A stretch of DNA of 64,000 nucleotides from Gnetum montanum. Lineage: Eukaryota; Streptophyta; Gnetopsida; Gnetales; Gnetaceae. Below, piece by piece: positions 9,209 through 18,643 of this stretch. Position 1 is the first letter of the stretch. Each line of letters starts with the position of its first letter. A program made the translations under genes and the position numbers. The stretch lies in assembly GCA_015680685.1 (NCBI GenBank), contig MNCI01003975.1, forward strand, positions 283,077 to 347,076, in the 5' to 3' direction. Under the pieces are notes generated by a model. The model was not told where the DNA came from, did not search any database, and was given only the letters and a program-made list of their open reading frames with translations.

Positions 9209-11976
9209 ATGGCCCCAAAATGAGAACAATGGAAAGGTCCTGCTCAAGGTGGAAGCAAATGACCTAGGAGAGGAGAAGAACAAGTCCCTGCCGAACAACA
9301 TGCAGAGCAGGAGGAACAATCATTCAGTATTCACCAAGAAGACCCTACTACTGAATAGTCTAGGTAGGCGGAAGGAGGAGGTGCTATAGCACCTGAACAG
9401 GGACAACATCTCACGTTTCCCTAGGATTGTGTTTAGGCTATCCACGAAAGATCCAAATTCACTGCAGTGATTGCCTGAGGCTATTAGGAATCACCTCAAG
9501 GGGTATCCCTTATGGCGTATCCTCTCTAAAAGTGGTGCCTGCTACCTAGGAGAGACGTACCAGTTCTGGCACAACAGAGAACAAGGCACCACCGTTAATA
9601 TTTGTGGTGTAATAGTTGATTTCTCCACATAGGCCATTTCGAAAGTGTTAAACCTTTTGAATACAGGGCCCAAGGTTGCTAAGTTGTCTACCTGTTTAGA
9701 CCCAATGTGTGACGAGTTTGGTTGAAAAGGGCATATGGTAGGGACAAGACATTTGAAGAGTTGACAACGGAGGAGAGGATCTACTTCAAAATTGGAACGT
9801 ATCACCTCTTCTCCATAAAGGACTTAAAAAGAATCTCAACGTATGTAGCAAGATGATGTAAAATGCTAGTGGGAAAGGTTAATGCTAACCTGCCTCATCT
9901 ATACTTAACGGAGATCCTGAGGCAGTTCGAGGAACGGAAGATAGGGAAGATGTATTGCCCTTCCCTTATCTTATCAGAAAGCTATGCTGACGTGTTGGTG
10001 TTAGGGGGTACACTAATGATGTCCTCCAAAAAGCCCAAAATGCTTCCTATGCTAAACTGTTAAAGCCACCATTCGCAAGGAAAATCACTGGTGAGACGCT
10101 AGGGCCAGAACAAGAATAAGAATAGACAGCAGGGCCAACTGCAATCCAATTTACAGGACCTAGAAAACCCCCAAGTATGGGACCTAGCCAACAATAGGAA
10201 GTAGGGCCTAGCATGGGTTGGGATCAACCACCACCGCCGCAAGATTACAGATCGTCGATGAGCCATCTCAGGACCATTGCTGAGACGGTCAGTTGGGGAA
10301 GTCATGATGATGTAAATCTCTTCTACGTCATTGATGATGCCATATAGCCCACATTTTCTTTGGATTGTGCAAGGGTGAAGTGTCTATTCATACAGGAGGA
10401 GAGGAAAGTACTTGGTCACAACAGATCTCAGGAAATGTGACATCCTTCCAAGTGTAATTAGAAACTAGTGAAGGGGCCACTATGGTTGTCATGCAACACT
10501 AGGGTGCCATGGACGCTACAAAAGTGGTCTCAGACCACATTAAAGAATCATTCAATGTAGCTATTGTGCCATTGGTACATCTCACAGAAGCACGGGATGC
10601 TCAAACTTTGGCCAGAACCTCAATGACTCCTGTAAAACATGAGGATGTGCTTGATCGATTGCTACAAACAGGAAAAATCATGATGTCTCTATTTGACATC
10701 CCTCAAGATGTTACAGCAATTCAATCAAACCTCATTTCCACTAAGGGGAAGCTGGTCTTGATAGAGGTGAGGGCTAAGCATGCTGAAGCAGAGGTGCAGA
10801 AATTGCAAGAGTAGCTCATGGCCCTACAAGCAGCACAACGGGACCCTTTGCAATTTGTTTCCACAGACCAGCTAGACAATTTCAAAACTGAGAAACTAAT
10901 CAAAATACTAATGGAGAATAAGAAGGTGGCTGAGGAAAAAGAGAAGGCTGTTTGGGATGGCTTTGTAGCATAGGCACAAAGTCATGTGCATATTAAGGCA
11001 CTCAAAGCCTTATAAGAAGAGAACAAGCAACTTGTTGCTGACAACCTTCATTTGACCTCTGTGAAGAAGCAAAAGAATGTTCTTGAGGAACATTTTCATT
11101 AATTATGATAACAATTCATTCGAGTCAACCAAGACATGAGCCGTTTAGCCAGGGAGAACCAACCCCTCTCAATGGAGGAGGTATGCGCAATCCATCAAAA
11201 TACAGCTATCGAAATAAGTGCATGGAAAAATGAGGCTAAACGACATGAAAAGCTAAGGGAGTACTTTTGGGACTAAGTGGGGATGTACAAATAGATCCTT
11301 GAGAAGGAGATCCATATGGTCAAGGCCCACATCAACACTATTAGTGCTCAAAAAACTAACTGGCGGGCCATATTGGACACATATGCATTTGCCCACTAGG
11401 CGGAAGTTAAGAACCAGGACCTGCAGATCCAAGATCTTATAGAATACATGGAGTTGGCAAACTTACGGTATGCCAACCTTGCCATCTTAATAGTAGGATG
11501 CCCGAGAACAGAGCTCGAGCAACAGGTAGCTACCACCTACATTAAATATGAAACAGAATTTGCAAAACATAAGAAGGTATTGCAAAAATTGGAGATTGAA
11601 AATTTTGAACTTGAGGTGGTGAAGGCAAGCTAATAAGGCTAAAGGTGTCACAAAAAATTTGGCTCGATGGCTTGCAGATTTCCAAGAATACATAGACAAA
11701 GCTAGAGCCTATGAGGAGGAATGATGGGTATTCGCGGCTTGGTATGTCAAGGCCAATTAGATGTTTCCGCAACTACCCTATCTATGGGAGGTGCTAACTT
11801 CATCAAACATTGAAACATTAACATGGATGGTACAAGACCCCTAGATTGAAGAGGAGAAACTCCAGGCCATACTTCAATGCCATCAAATCTCAAAACCTGG
11901 AGCACAAGACAAAGGGAAAGTGCTTATGGAGGAGCCACCACCACCAGGAACTACATTAGTTCCACAAATTTTGTAG
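9209..11976 (+). pseudogene. T1 3' ORF: MAPK-start protein with long coiled-coil-like region, function unknown
   Basis: The ATG follows TGATTGCAG and gives MAPK. A globular part is readable around 9,745-10,020 (EELTTEERIYFKIGTYHLFS; LVGKVNANLPHLYLTEILRQ). From about 10,509 to 11,900 it is rich in E, K, Q, L and A with heptad-like spacing (HAEAEVQKLQE, KILMENKKVAEEKEKAVWDG, KYETEFAKHKKVLQKLEIEN), suggesting a coiled coil. It ends MEEPPPPGTTLVPQIL at TAG 11,974. Homologous ORFs occupy the same place in C1 and C2. Many stops are TAG or TAA where Q would fit. It is not gag, protease, RT or integrase by sight. An env-like or additional ORF, as in other Athila/Tat elements, is possible. Confidence 0.65.
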
Positions 11977-12110
11977 CTGTAAAATTTTCTTTGTGTTGTG
12001 TATCAACTTTGTTTTCATTTCACACTGTGGCATAAATGCATTTTCACCATCCAATAATCCCATACCTATCCACTGTGTAATCACTATAAGTAGAGGACAA
12101 GTTTTCATTC

Positions 12111-12123
12111 AGTCATGGGGGTA
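12111..12123 (+). promoter_or_regulatory. T1 polypurine tract
   Basis: AGTCATGGGGGTA directly precedes the 3' LTR. The same string precedes the T2 3' LTR at 63,328-63,340. Confidence 0.85.
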
Positions 12124-12878
12124 TGATGAGTCGTCATTTAGGCAACTGCGATATCGTGTACGTGATATCACAGCCTATCTCCTCATCTATAAATAAGAGG
12201 TAGGTAGTTCTGATAGGAATTCAATTTTTAGAGTTAAGTTTTGATTTTATTTTCTGTTTTTCCTCTCAACCCTTTTCCTCCCAGTGTATGCTCGAGTGTG
12301 ACGTACTTGGACATGCACATGACCAAAAATAAAGATCGAGATTACTTCATCATTGCAACATAGACTTAGCTTAATAATTTAATTAATTGTTAGTTACTAC
12401 TTTCTTAGTTAATCTCTTCTCACCCTAAACCCCTATTAAACGTGGAATGAGTACGACTTGATTACGAGCATTTAAGTGTGACTACTTGGTAACCCAGTAG
12501 CATACCTAGGATATGTGCTTGGTAATCCTAGTGGTAGTCATGCACAAAGTCCAAGATGTGTATGAATGATCGAGGAACGGATGCTCATCGCACTTAGGCT
12601 ATCTTAGATTCTCTCTCACCCTTTCTCTCTTAAGTTAGTTAATATTACCTTCCATTGTCTTCAGGAGTAGCATTAGGTTAGAAACACATCATACACCTCA
12701 CTCTGGACTAAACCATATGTGACAAAGTTAATACTAGTCCAGGTGGGAAGACATCAAACTGTGACCTAAGGCTAACTATCTAGATACCACAACTAGTCCA
12801 TCTGTGGAGTTTGACCAGATTGTGTGTGTAACGCTCATATTCGTATGGTTGAGTGTAGGGGTACCTCGCCACTCATCA
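12124..12878 (+). repeat. T1 3' LTR, full length
   Basis: 755 bp, from TGATGAGTCG to CACTCATCA. It carries the TATA-like CTATAAATAAGAGG at about 12,187-12,200. The U5 end (GTATGGTTGAGTGTAGGGG) is nearly the same as in T2 and recognisable in C2, placing these elements in one superfamily. Confidence 0.9.
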
Positions 12879-12965
12879 CTTTCCCTATGTCATGGCTTCA
12901 TGGTTCATCATTAGCTTCATGTTGTAGCTGGCCAATGGTTGTAAATGGCCCTTGGGTTATGGTTT

Positions 12966-12977
12966 GCTTTGATACCA
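12966..12977 (-). promoter_or_regulatory. Primer-binding site of element A (tRNA-Met type)
   Basis: On the minus strand this reads TGGTATCAAAGC, one base from the usual TGGTATCAGAGC, two bases from the 5' LTR. It shows that element A reads leftward. Confidence 0.85.
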
Positions 12978-12979
12978 AT

Positions 12980-13552
12980 TGTGACATCCCATTCTCAAAT
13001 GTCATGAAAAACATCAAATATACATTATATTAGACATTATGTGTAAGAAGAAAATATACCAAACATCAAATATATGTAACATTTGACATTATGCGTAAAG
13101 GAAATAACAAAGAAAGTGCAAAAAGAGAAAGACAAGGATGCTTTATTGATATGGAATAGAGTATCTAGATCATGCTTTGAGAGTGTTCCTTGGGGTTTTC
13201 TTGCTTTGGAATCTATCCCTTGGGAAAAATCCAACACTGCCACCATAGTTAGGCTTACAACTAGCCAGAAGAGATGGCTAGGCCACTTCCTATCCTACTT
13301 CATTTAGCTCCTATGACTTGCCTATACTAGCTCCACCACTCCATGCTGGCATGACCTCTAAGCCCAAGCATAAATGCTTTAGGTCAAACCCCCAAAGGTT
13401 ACTTTAAGAGACATGTTTGTTATTACAATGTGCTCCTTTGAGTCTCAATTACAATTATCCTTTTAGGTCTTGTTATGATAACAATAACACCTATTATGAA
13501 AAGACACCATCTTTGTTATGTAGCAGCATCATTTGGGAATGGAAACATGACA
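12980..13552 (-). repeat. 5' LTR of element A
   Basis: Its plus-strand start is TGTGACATCCCATTC and its end AACATGACA, followed directly by the CCTAG duplication. The internal landmark GATGCTTTATTGATATGGAA is shared with 556-1,128, 52,288-52,777 and, inverted, with 47,561-48,080. Confidence 0.9.
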
Positions 13553-13557
13553 CCTAG

Positions 13558-13781
13558 GATCTAGGAAGAGTTTTATCGTGGATGTAGACTGAAAAATCTA
13601 GCAGCTAAACCACCTTAAAAGCCCAATGTCTATTTATTCTTTTCTACATATGTATTCTATTTTCTACATTAAGGTTTTTTAAGCCTTTTTACTAGTTTTT
13701 CTACCAACTTCCATTTAACTTAAATTTATGAGGCCTTAACTCACCCCTTCTCTCAATGCCTCTTGCTATGTCCAGGAAAAA
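13558..13781 (+). repeat. 5' LTR of the Copia element, second segment
   Basis: This segment continues the LTR after element A; the second CCTAG duplication is 13,553-13,557. It matches 44,293-44,463 closely at first (GATCTAGG, GAGTTTTAT, CATTAAGGTT). It has an extra stretch near 13,690-13,755 relative to the 3' LTR. The end is set by the primer site that follows. Confidence 0.8.
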
Positions 13782-13786
13782 ATAAT

Positions 13787-13798
13787 TGGTATCGAAGT
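13787..13798 (+). promoter_or_regulatory. Copia primer-binding site (tRNA-Met type, decayed)
   Basis: TTGGTATCGAAG lies five bases after the inferred LTR end. The usual plant Met-primed site is TGGTATCAGAGC, so this is a match with small changes. Its place between the LTR and the gag frame supports the call. Confidence 0.7.
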
Positions 13799-13872
13799 AA
13801 GATCAATACCTTTTGACTTAATAGTATGTATTGTTTTTTTCCTCAACATAGCACAAAAATAAGGATTTTCAT

Positions 13873-15250
13873 CTAACAAAGCTCCATGGTTCGATGGCTC
13901 AGATTATCCTCTATGGAAGTTTGTGATGAAGACATATCTTCTAGCTCACAGTGATGACATTTCGAAGATAGTTAGTAGAGGAACCAACAATGTTATACAT
14001 GATGCCCTAGATATGAACACATTGGTTTGTGGCTTGGATAGAGTAGCATGTATGAAGATTATGCACCTTCAATTAGCCAAATATATGTGGGAGCATCTTC
14101 ATGCTATTTATGAAGGAGATAATAAAGTGAAGAAGTCTAAGCTATTGACTTTGAAAGGACGTTTTAATTCTTTGAGGATGGAAGGGAATGAAAATATCAA
14201 CAATTTCTTCAACTAAGTAGATGAAATTATTAGTGAGATGACTATGCTTGGCAAGGCATAGTCTAATAATATAATCTACTAGAAAATTTTCTGTTTTACC
14301 CATTAGATTTGAAGCAAAGGTATCATCTATAGAAGTAGCAAAGGATCTTTCTAGATTAATAGTAGTTGAGCTCTATAGTATTCTTTTAGTCTTTAAAATA
14401 AGGAAAGAAGGAGCTAGTATTTGTATCAAAAGAAGCAAATTGCCTTTAGAGATTAAGCTTAAAAAATGAACATAAGGAGAAACCATTAATATTAGATTTT
14501 GATTCTAATAAGAAGATTGCTAATCTTTTTAGAAAGCTTAGAAGGCTCAAAAAGATGAAGGCTGATAAAAAGCTAACATAATCTTTTTTCTTGTTATTAT
14601 TATGGTGAAATAAATCCTATGATTACTAAGTGTCAAAAGAAGAATAAATATGAAGAAAATAAGAACAATTAGACAACCAAGTTTAGGCCAAAGAATACTT
14701 GGTATAGGTTTGATAATTTAAAGGCTCAATTAGCTAAAATAAAAAACTAATTAGAGCATTTAGAAATTAGTGTAGAAATCAAGGATGTTGAAAAAAGTTC
14801 TTTTCCTCATTTTGCTCATGCCAATATAATAACTAATGATATTAATATTGTTACACAAGATTTATTTTCATTTCTAGCCATGATTGAAGAATATGATTTA
14901 GATGATGATTTTCAAAGTATTATGTATAGTAATCCAAATGAGTAAGAAACTTCTAGTACTACCTAAACTATAGGTTCTAGTGAAGATAAAGATGGACCAA
15001 ACTCATTAAACATAGCTGAAACTGAAAATGAAGAAGTTGAGAACATCAATATATAAGGGCTAATAAATAAATTGGAGATGGTGATTAATGTTAAGGAAAA
15101 ATTGAATAAATGTTTAAAAGAAAGGAAGCAAGAAATCATGAGCTATAAGATAAAGCTTGAATTGGCTAAACAAGAAAATTAAGGCTAAAAGAGGAGGTGT
15201 TGCTGCTAAAGAAGGATATGAAAGGTAACGCTACTCAAGTCACATATGAT
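13873..15250 (+). pseudogene. Copia gag polyprotein, N-terminal part, decayed
   Basis: The frame opens with a Copia gag signature (APWFDGSDYPLWK) and continues through a helical region (LAKYMWEHLHAIYEGDNKVK, then LTLKGRFNSLRMEGNENI), as in UBN2/DUF4219-type gag proteins of Copia elements. The clean stretch is 13,923-14,216; a TAG and then many stops follow. From about 14,400 to 15,250 the sequence is lysine- and glutamate-rich in broken frames, consistent with the extended gag of Sireviruses. It would form the retrotransposon particle but is not translatable as it stands. Confidence 0.75.
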
Positions 15251-15499
15251 TTATTTAGTTGGTTTACCCATAGCTCAAAATAGATCAAGGATATTATCAA
15301 TAATGGATGATCAAGCAATGAAAAGAGGGGTCTTTGCTATAAGTTTGGACCTTCAAAAAGATCATCTTCGATAAAAGTATCAGCCTAGAAGATAAATGTC
15401 CAAACATGGCCTCTATAATCATAAACTATTAGCTCACAAATAGATAAGGAAATTCTCCCTACCCCTAGAATTCTAATCATTAGGTATGGTCCAAGAACA

Positions 15500-16318
15500 A
15501 CAACTAATTTCTTTCAAGGATTTTATTTTAATTATGGAATGCTAGGTCGTAAAGAAAGAAATTGTAGATCTAGTAACTTTTCAAGAAATAACAAAATAGG
15601 AAAATAAGTTTGGAGGCCAATCAATAGAAGAGCTCTCATCATAAAATTAGTGTTAAAGAGCTCTTACAGCTCAAATACATGATTTCTTGACAATGGGTGC
15701 TCTCAACATATGACTAGTGATACATCAAAATTTATCATACTAAAACCCTTTAATGGAGGGAAAATAAACTTTGGTGACAAAGGTAAAGCTGTGGTAAGAG
15801 GTATTAGCTTAGTTAAAATTCATAATAATTTTCCTAGAGTTCATAATGTTTATTTTGTTGATGGCTTACATTATAATTTGTTAAGCTTATGAAAATTTTT
15901 AGGAGAAGATTATAGTATTTGTTTCATGAATGAGAAATGCATATTAAAGAATAAAGAAAAGGATTTAAAGCTTATGTTACTCAAGAAAAAAATAATTTAT
16001 ATTCTATAACTAAGTAGCCTTGCCTAACTCTTATTTCTGATATAAGAAATAGTAGGTTATGGCACAAAAGACTAGGATACTTAAGCTCAAGAACCATACA
16101 AGCTCTTATCAAGGCTCAAAGTGTTAAAGGAATTCCATAGGTAATTCATCTAGAAGAGGTATGTTTTACATGCCAACATGGTAAGCAAACTAGAGCTACT
16201 TTTAAGCTAGTGAACTTTCATTGTAAAGATAGACTTGAATTACTACATATGAATATCTATCATCCTTTCAATATAGTTGGTTTTGATGGCATTAAATATT
16301 TTGTTCTTATTGTTGATA
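15500..16318 (+). pseudogene. Copia zinc knuckle remnant, protease, GAG-pre-integrase and integrase start, cut off by element B
   Basis: Near 15,524-15,575 a degenerate CCHC knuckle is readable (spacing kept, two cysteines lost, ending RKERNC). The aspartic protease follows with DNGCSQHMT at about 15,690-15,716, where Copia proteases have D-[ST]-G, and continues to VYFVDGLHYNLLSL at 15,892. A GAG-pre-integrase region (RLWHKRLGYLSSRTIQ, about 16,055-16,105, and CFTCQHGKQTRA) leads into the integrase start, ending at FVLIVDN exactly where element B begins. About 150 codons of integrase expected before the downstream fragment are absent from both sides of B. Confidence 0.85.
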
Positions 16319-16812
16319 ATTCCTGGATGTTGTAAAAAAATACAATCGCTTAATTTATCGCATTTATCATTTTCTTAGATAATATAATGAGGAAATCATA
16401 AATACTTAATAAATTAGTTAGTAAATAAATAACTGGAATTATGAAATAAAAAAGAAAATAGAAAAAATTTATTAATAGAATAGAGTACTGTAGCGCCCTA
16501 TGGGTTATCTTTCTATGCCACTTAAGCCTTAGAGGCAATGGAGTGCTGCCACCATAGTTAGGTTGTCTAGCCAAAGGGGTGATCAGTCCCTCCTTGTCTT
16601 ACTTTACTTAGCTCCTATCACTTGCCTATCTCAGCTTTGCAACTTCATGTCAGCACGACCTTTCCACCTACCCTTAAATAACATGGGTTGAACCCTTTCC
16701 CAAGGGATACATGAATAATTGTAACTTCTCATACTAAGGTGCCCCTTCATTTGAAGGTTGGTTACATTTTTTACAATTCTTTCCATCCATTAACAAGGGA
16801 TGGGACATTACA
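16319..16812 (-). repeat. Element B 3' LTR, outer end trimmed
   Basis: This LTR aligns with 21,333-21,751 (shared GGATGTTGTAAAAAA, CATTTATCATTTTCTTAGAT). Its inner end GGGATGGGACATTACA is complete. The outer end starts at ATTCCTGG, where the other copy has TGTGACAACCCATTCTCGG. Confidence 0.85.
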
Positions 16813-16828
16813 ATCTACCCCCCTTAAA
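16813..16828 (-). promoter_or_regulatory. Element B polypurine tract
   Basis: On the minus strand TTTAAGGGGGGTAGAT abuts the LTR start TGTAATGTCCC. Confidence 0.9.
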
Positions 16829-16989
16829 CATCCAACTCATCCTCGAGCATTTCCTTTATATCCAGCTACTCAGCTACTACTTCATTATTATGCTTCTTAA
16901 CTTTAGTTACTTTATTTTTCTCATTATCATCTATACAAATAGAATATTAGAATTTATAATATCATTCAATATAATGATCATCATCTATA

Positions 16990-17650
16990 CAAATTTTTTT
17001 TAACTCTTATGAAATTTTTTCCACTATTTTCATTTCTTCTTCCTTCCATTCTACTCTTAAGGTTGGATCTGCTTAGGTTAGCAGTGTATGATAATTATGT
17101 CCATACACTACTTTGAATGGTGTTTGGTGTATGGAACCTTGATAATTTTTATTATAGGAAAAGTCTTCCTGGTGCAAATAATTCTCCAAGCTCTTTGAAG
17201 AAATTTTTTGAGGATATGAACTTGGGATCTCGATCCAAGATGATAGATTTTGGATAACTATGCAATCAAAATACTTCACGTAAGAATTTTTGGGCTACTT
17301 CTTCTATTGTGTTTATAAATTTCAAAGCTATAAAATGTGCCATATTTGATAGATGATCAACCACTACCAAAATTGAGTCATTTCCCTTTTTTTTATTGGC
17401 AATTCCACAATGAAATCCATGGTGACATGTTCCCATTTCCAAGTTGGGACTTCCATAGGTTGTAATAACCCATTGGGTTTCTCTATTCAACTTTTATTCT
17501 TTGGCATGTTGGACAATTTTTAATGTATGAGGACACATCATTCTTCATTATAGGAAAAAAATAAGATTTTCATATCATCATATAAGTCTTAATATAACCT
17601 GGGTGTCCTACATATGGTACTTCATGTGCTTTGCACAACAACCTTAGTCT
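16990..17650 (-). pseudogene. Element B integrase
   Basis: The zinc-binding domain is intact by eye: HEVPYVGH and CPTCQRIKVE (about 17,630-17,500) give the H-H-C-C set. The catalytic core follows with DSILVVVDHLSNMAHFIAL (about 17,380-17,325). The end of the core region reads YNKNYQGSIHQTPFKVVYGH (about 17,155-17,090), the conserved Gypsy tail after the catalytic glutamate. Frames break near 17,275 and 17,480. I see no chromodomain beyond about 17,070. Confidence 0.85.
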
Positions 17651-17749
17651 CCAATTTCCTTTTGGTATGCACTCTCTTTGTCTTTTCATTAATAAACCAT
17701 TAGAGGTAAGTTGGTATCAAGGCTCAAAGAAAATATTGGTTAAATATTC

Positions 17750-18643
17750 TTAAAATAAGGATTTTATTTTATTTTTTCCTTGATTTCTTTTTCCATAGGG
17801 GTTGTTACCATACCTATCATCAAGTTCCACATTCGACTAAGGGCATCAGCTACCACATTTTTCTTACCAGTGATATATTTGATTTCAAAATAATATTCAA
17901 CCAATGATTCTACCAATCCTCTTTGACAAGTATTTAAAAGATGTTATCTCTAAAAATATTCTAAACTTTTATGATCGACTTTTAATACAAACCTTTTTCC
18001 ACAAAGATAATGTCTCCAAACTTTCAAAGTATGAACAATTGCTAGCAATTCTAAATCATGGGTTGAGTAATTTACCTCAACTCCTCATAATTTACGAGAT
18101 TTATAACATACCACTTTATTTTCTTGTGAAAGAACTGCACCAATTCCTATTCCACAAGCATCTGTAGATACTTCAAATGGTAATCCTTCATCTCAAATTC
18201 TTAGAATAGGTGCTATTGTGAGTAGCATCTTTAATCTGAGAAAAGGTTCCCTACATTTGTCATCAAAATTAAACACATGTTTTTCCTACAAAAGTTTAGT
18301 CAATGGATCTACCAAGGTAGAATAATCTTTAATGGAAAGTTGATAAAAACTAGTTAAACCCAAGAAGATGCGAACCACTATAACATATTTTAATTTAGGC
18401 TAGTCCCAAATCACACTAATTTTTGCTGGATCTACTTACAATCATTTCTTAGAAATTATATGACCCAAGTATGAAACTTCTTCCTTAAAGAATTCACAGT
18501 TATTCAATTTAGCTTTTAACTAATGCTCTTTAAGAATTTCCATTGTAATTTTCAAATCTTTGACATGTTCTTCTCTTGACTTAGAATAAATGAGAATTAC
18601 TGTATCTTCCAAACCATAAGTTAGATTTTGATGAAATCGGTAC
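17750..18643 (-). pseudogene. Element B reverse transcriptase C-terminal part and RNase H
   Basis: Reading leftward from 18,620: TVILIYSKSREEHVKDL, then CEFFKEEVSYLGHIISKK near 18,510-18,450, VDPAKISVI, GLTSFYQLSIKDYSTLVDPL (about 18,360-18,300), then RNase H with STDACGIGIGAVLSQENK (about 18,165-18,110) and STHDLELLAIVHT. The RT N-terminal half, including most of the active-site region, is missing at the junction at about 18,643. Confidence 0.85.

Larger units (their letters stand above)
4829..12878 (+). mobile_element. T1: Tat/Athila-like non-autonomous retrotransposon with gag and a 3' ORF, no pol
   Basis: LTRs at 4,829-5,198 and 12,124-12,878 (TGATGAG...CTCATCA) are flanked by a perfect CTTTC duplication (4,824-4,828 and 12,879-12,883). 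A tRNA-Asp-type primer site and a TCATGGGGGTA polypurine tract frame the interior. Content: gag, an untranslated spacer, and a long 3' ORF. There is no protease, RT, RNase H or integrase. Elements with LTRs and gag only are known in plants as TR-GAG; the extra 3' ORF goes beyond that definition. The 5' LTR has lost about 385 bp relative to the 3' LTR. Confidence 0.9.
556..13552 (-). mobile_element. Element A: non-autonomous LTR retrotransposon carrying a CCR4-like gene
   Basis: LTRs of 573 bp at 556-1,128 and 12,980-13,552 are flanked by a perfect CCTAG duplication (551-555 and 13,553-13,557). A tRNA-Met-type primer site lies left of the right LTR and a decayed polypurine tract lies right of the left LTR, which fixes the minus orientation. 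Without nested T1 the element is about 4.9 kb. No gag, protease, RT or integrase is visible. Instead it holds a CCR4/nocturnin-like domain and two tandem-repeat tracts. Element E at 47-53 kb is a second member. Mobilisation in trans by a Met-primed Gypsy element is inferred. Confidence 0.85.

Noticed and set aside
16850-17070. Chromodomain at the element B integrase end
   Set aside because: No aromatic cage pattern is readable on the minus strand before the polypurine tract; lineage within Met-primed Gypsy elements stays open.
17904-18167. Plus-strand open frame of 87 codons
   Set aside because: It is the antisense of the element B RNase H region, which has clear Gypsy motifs on the minus strand.
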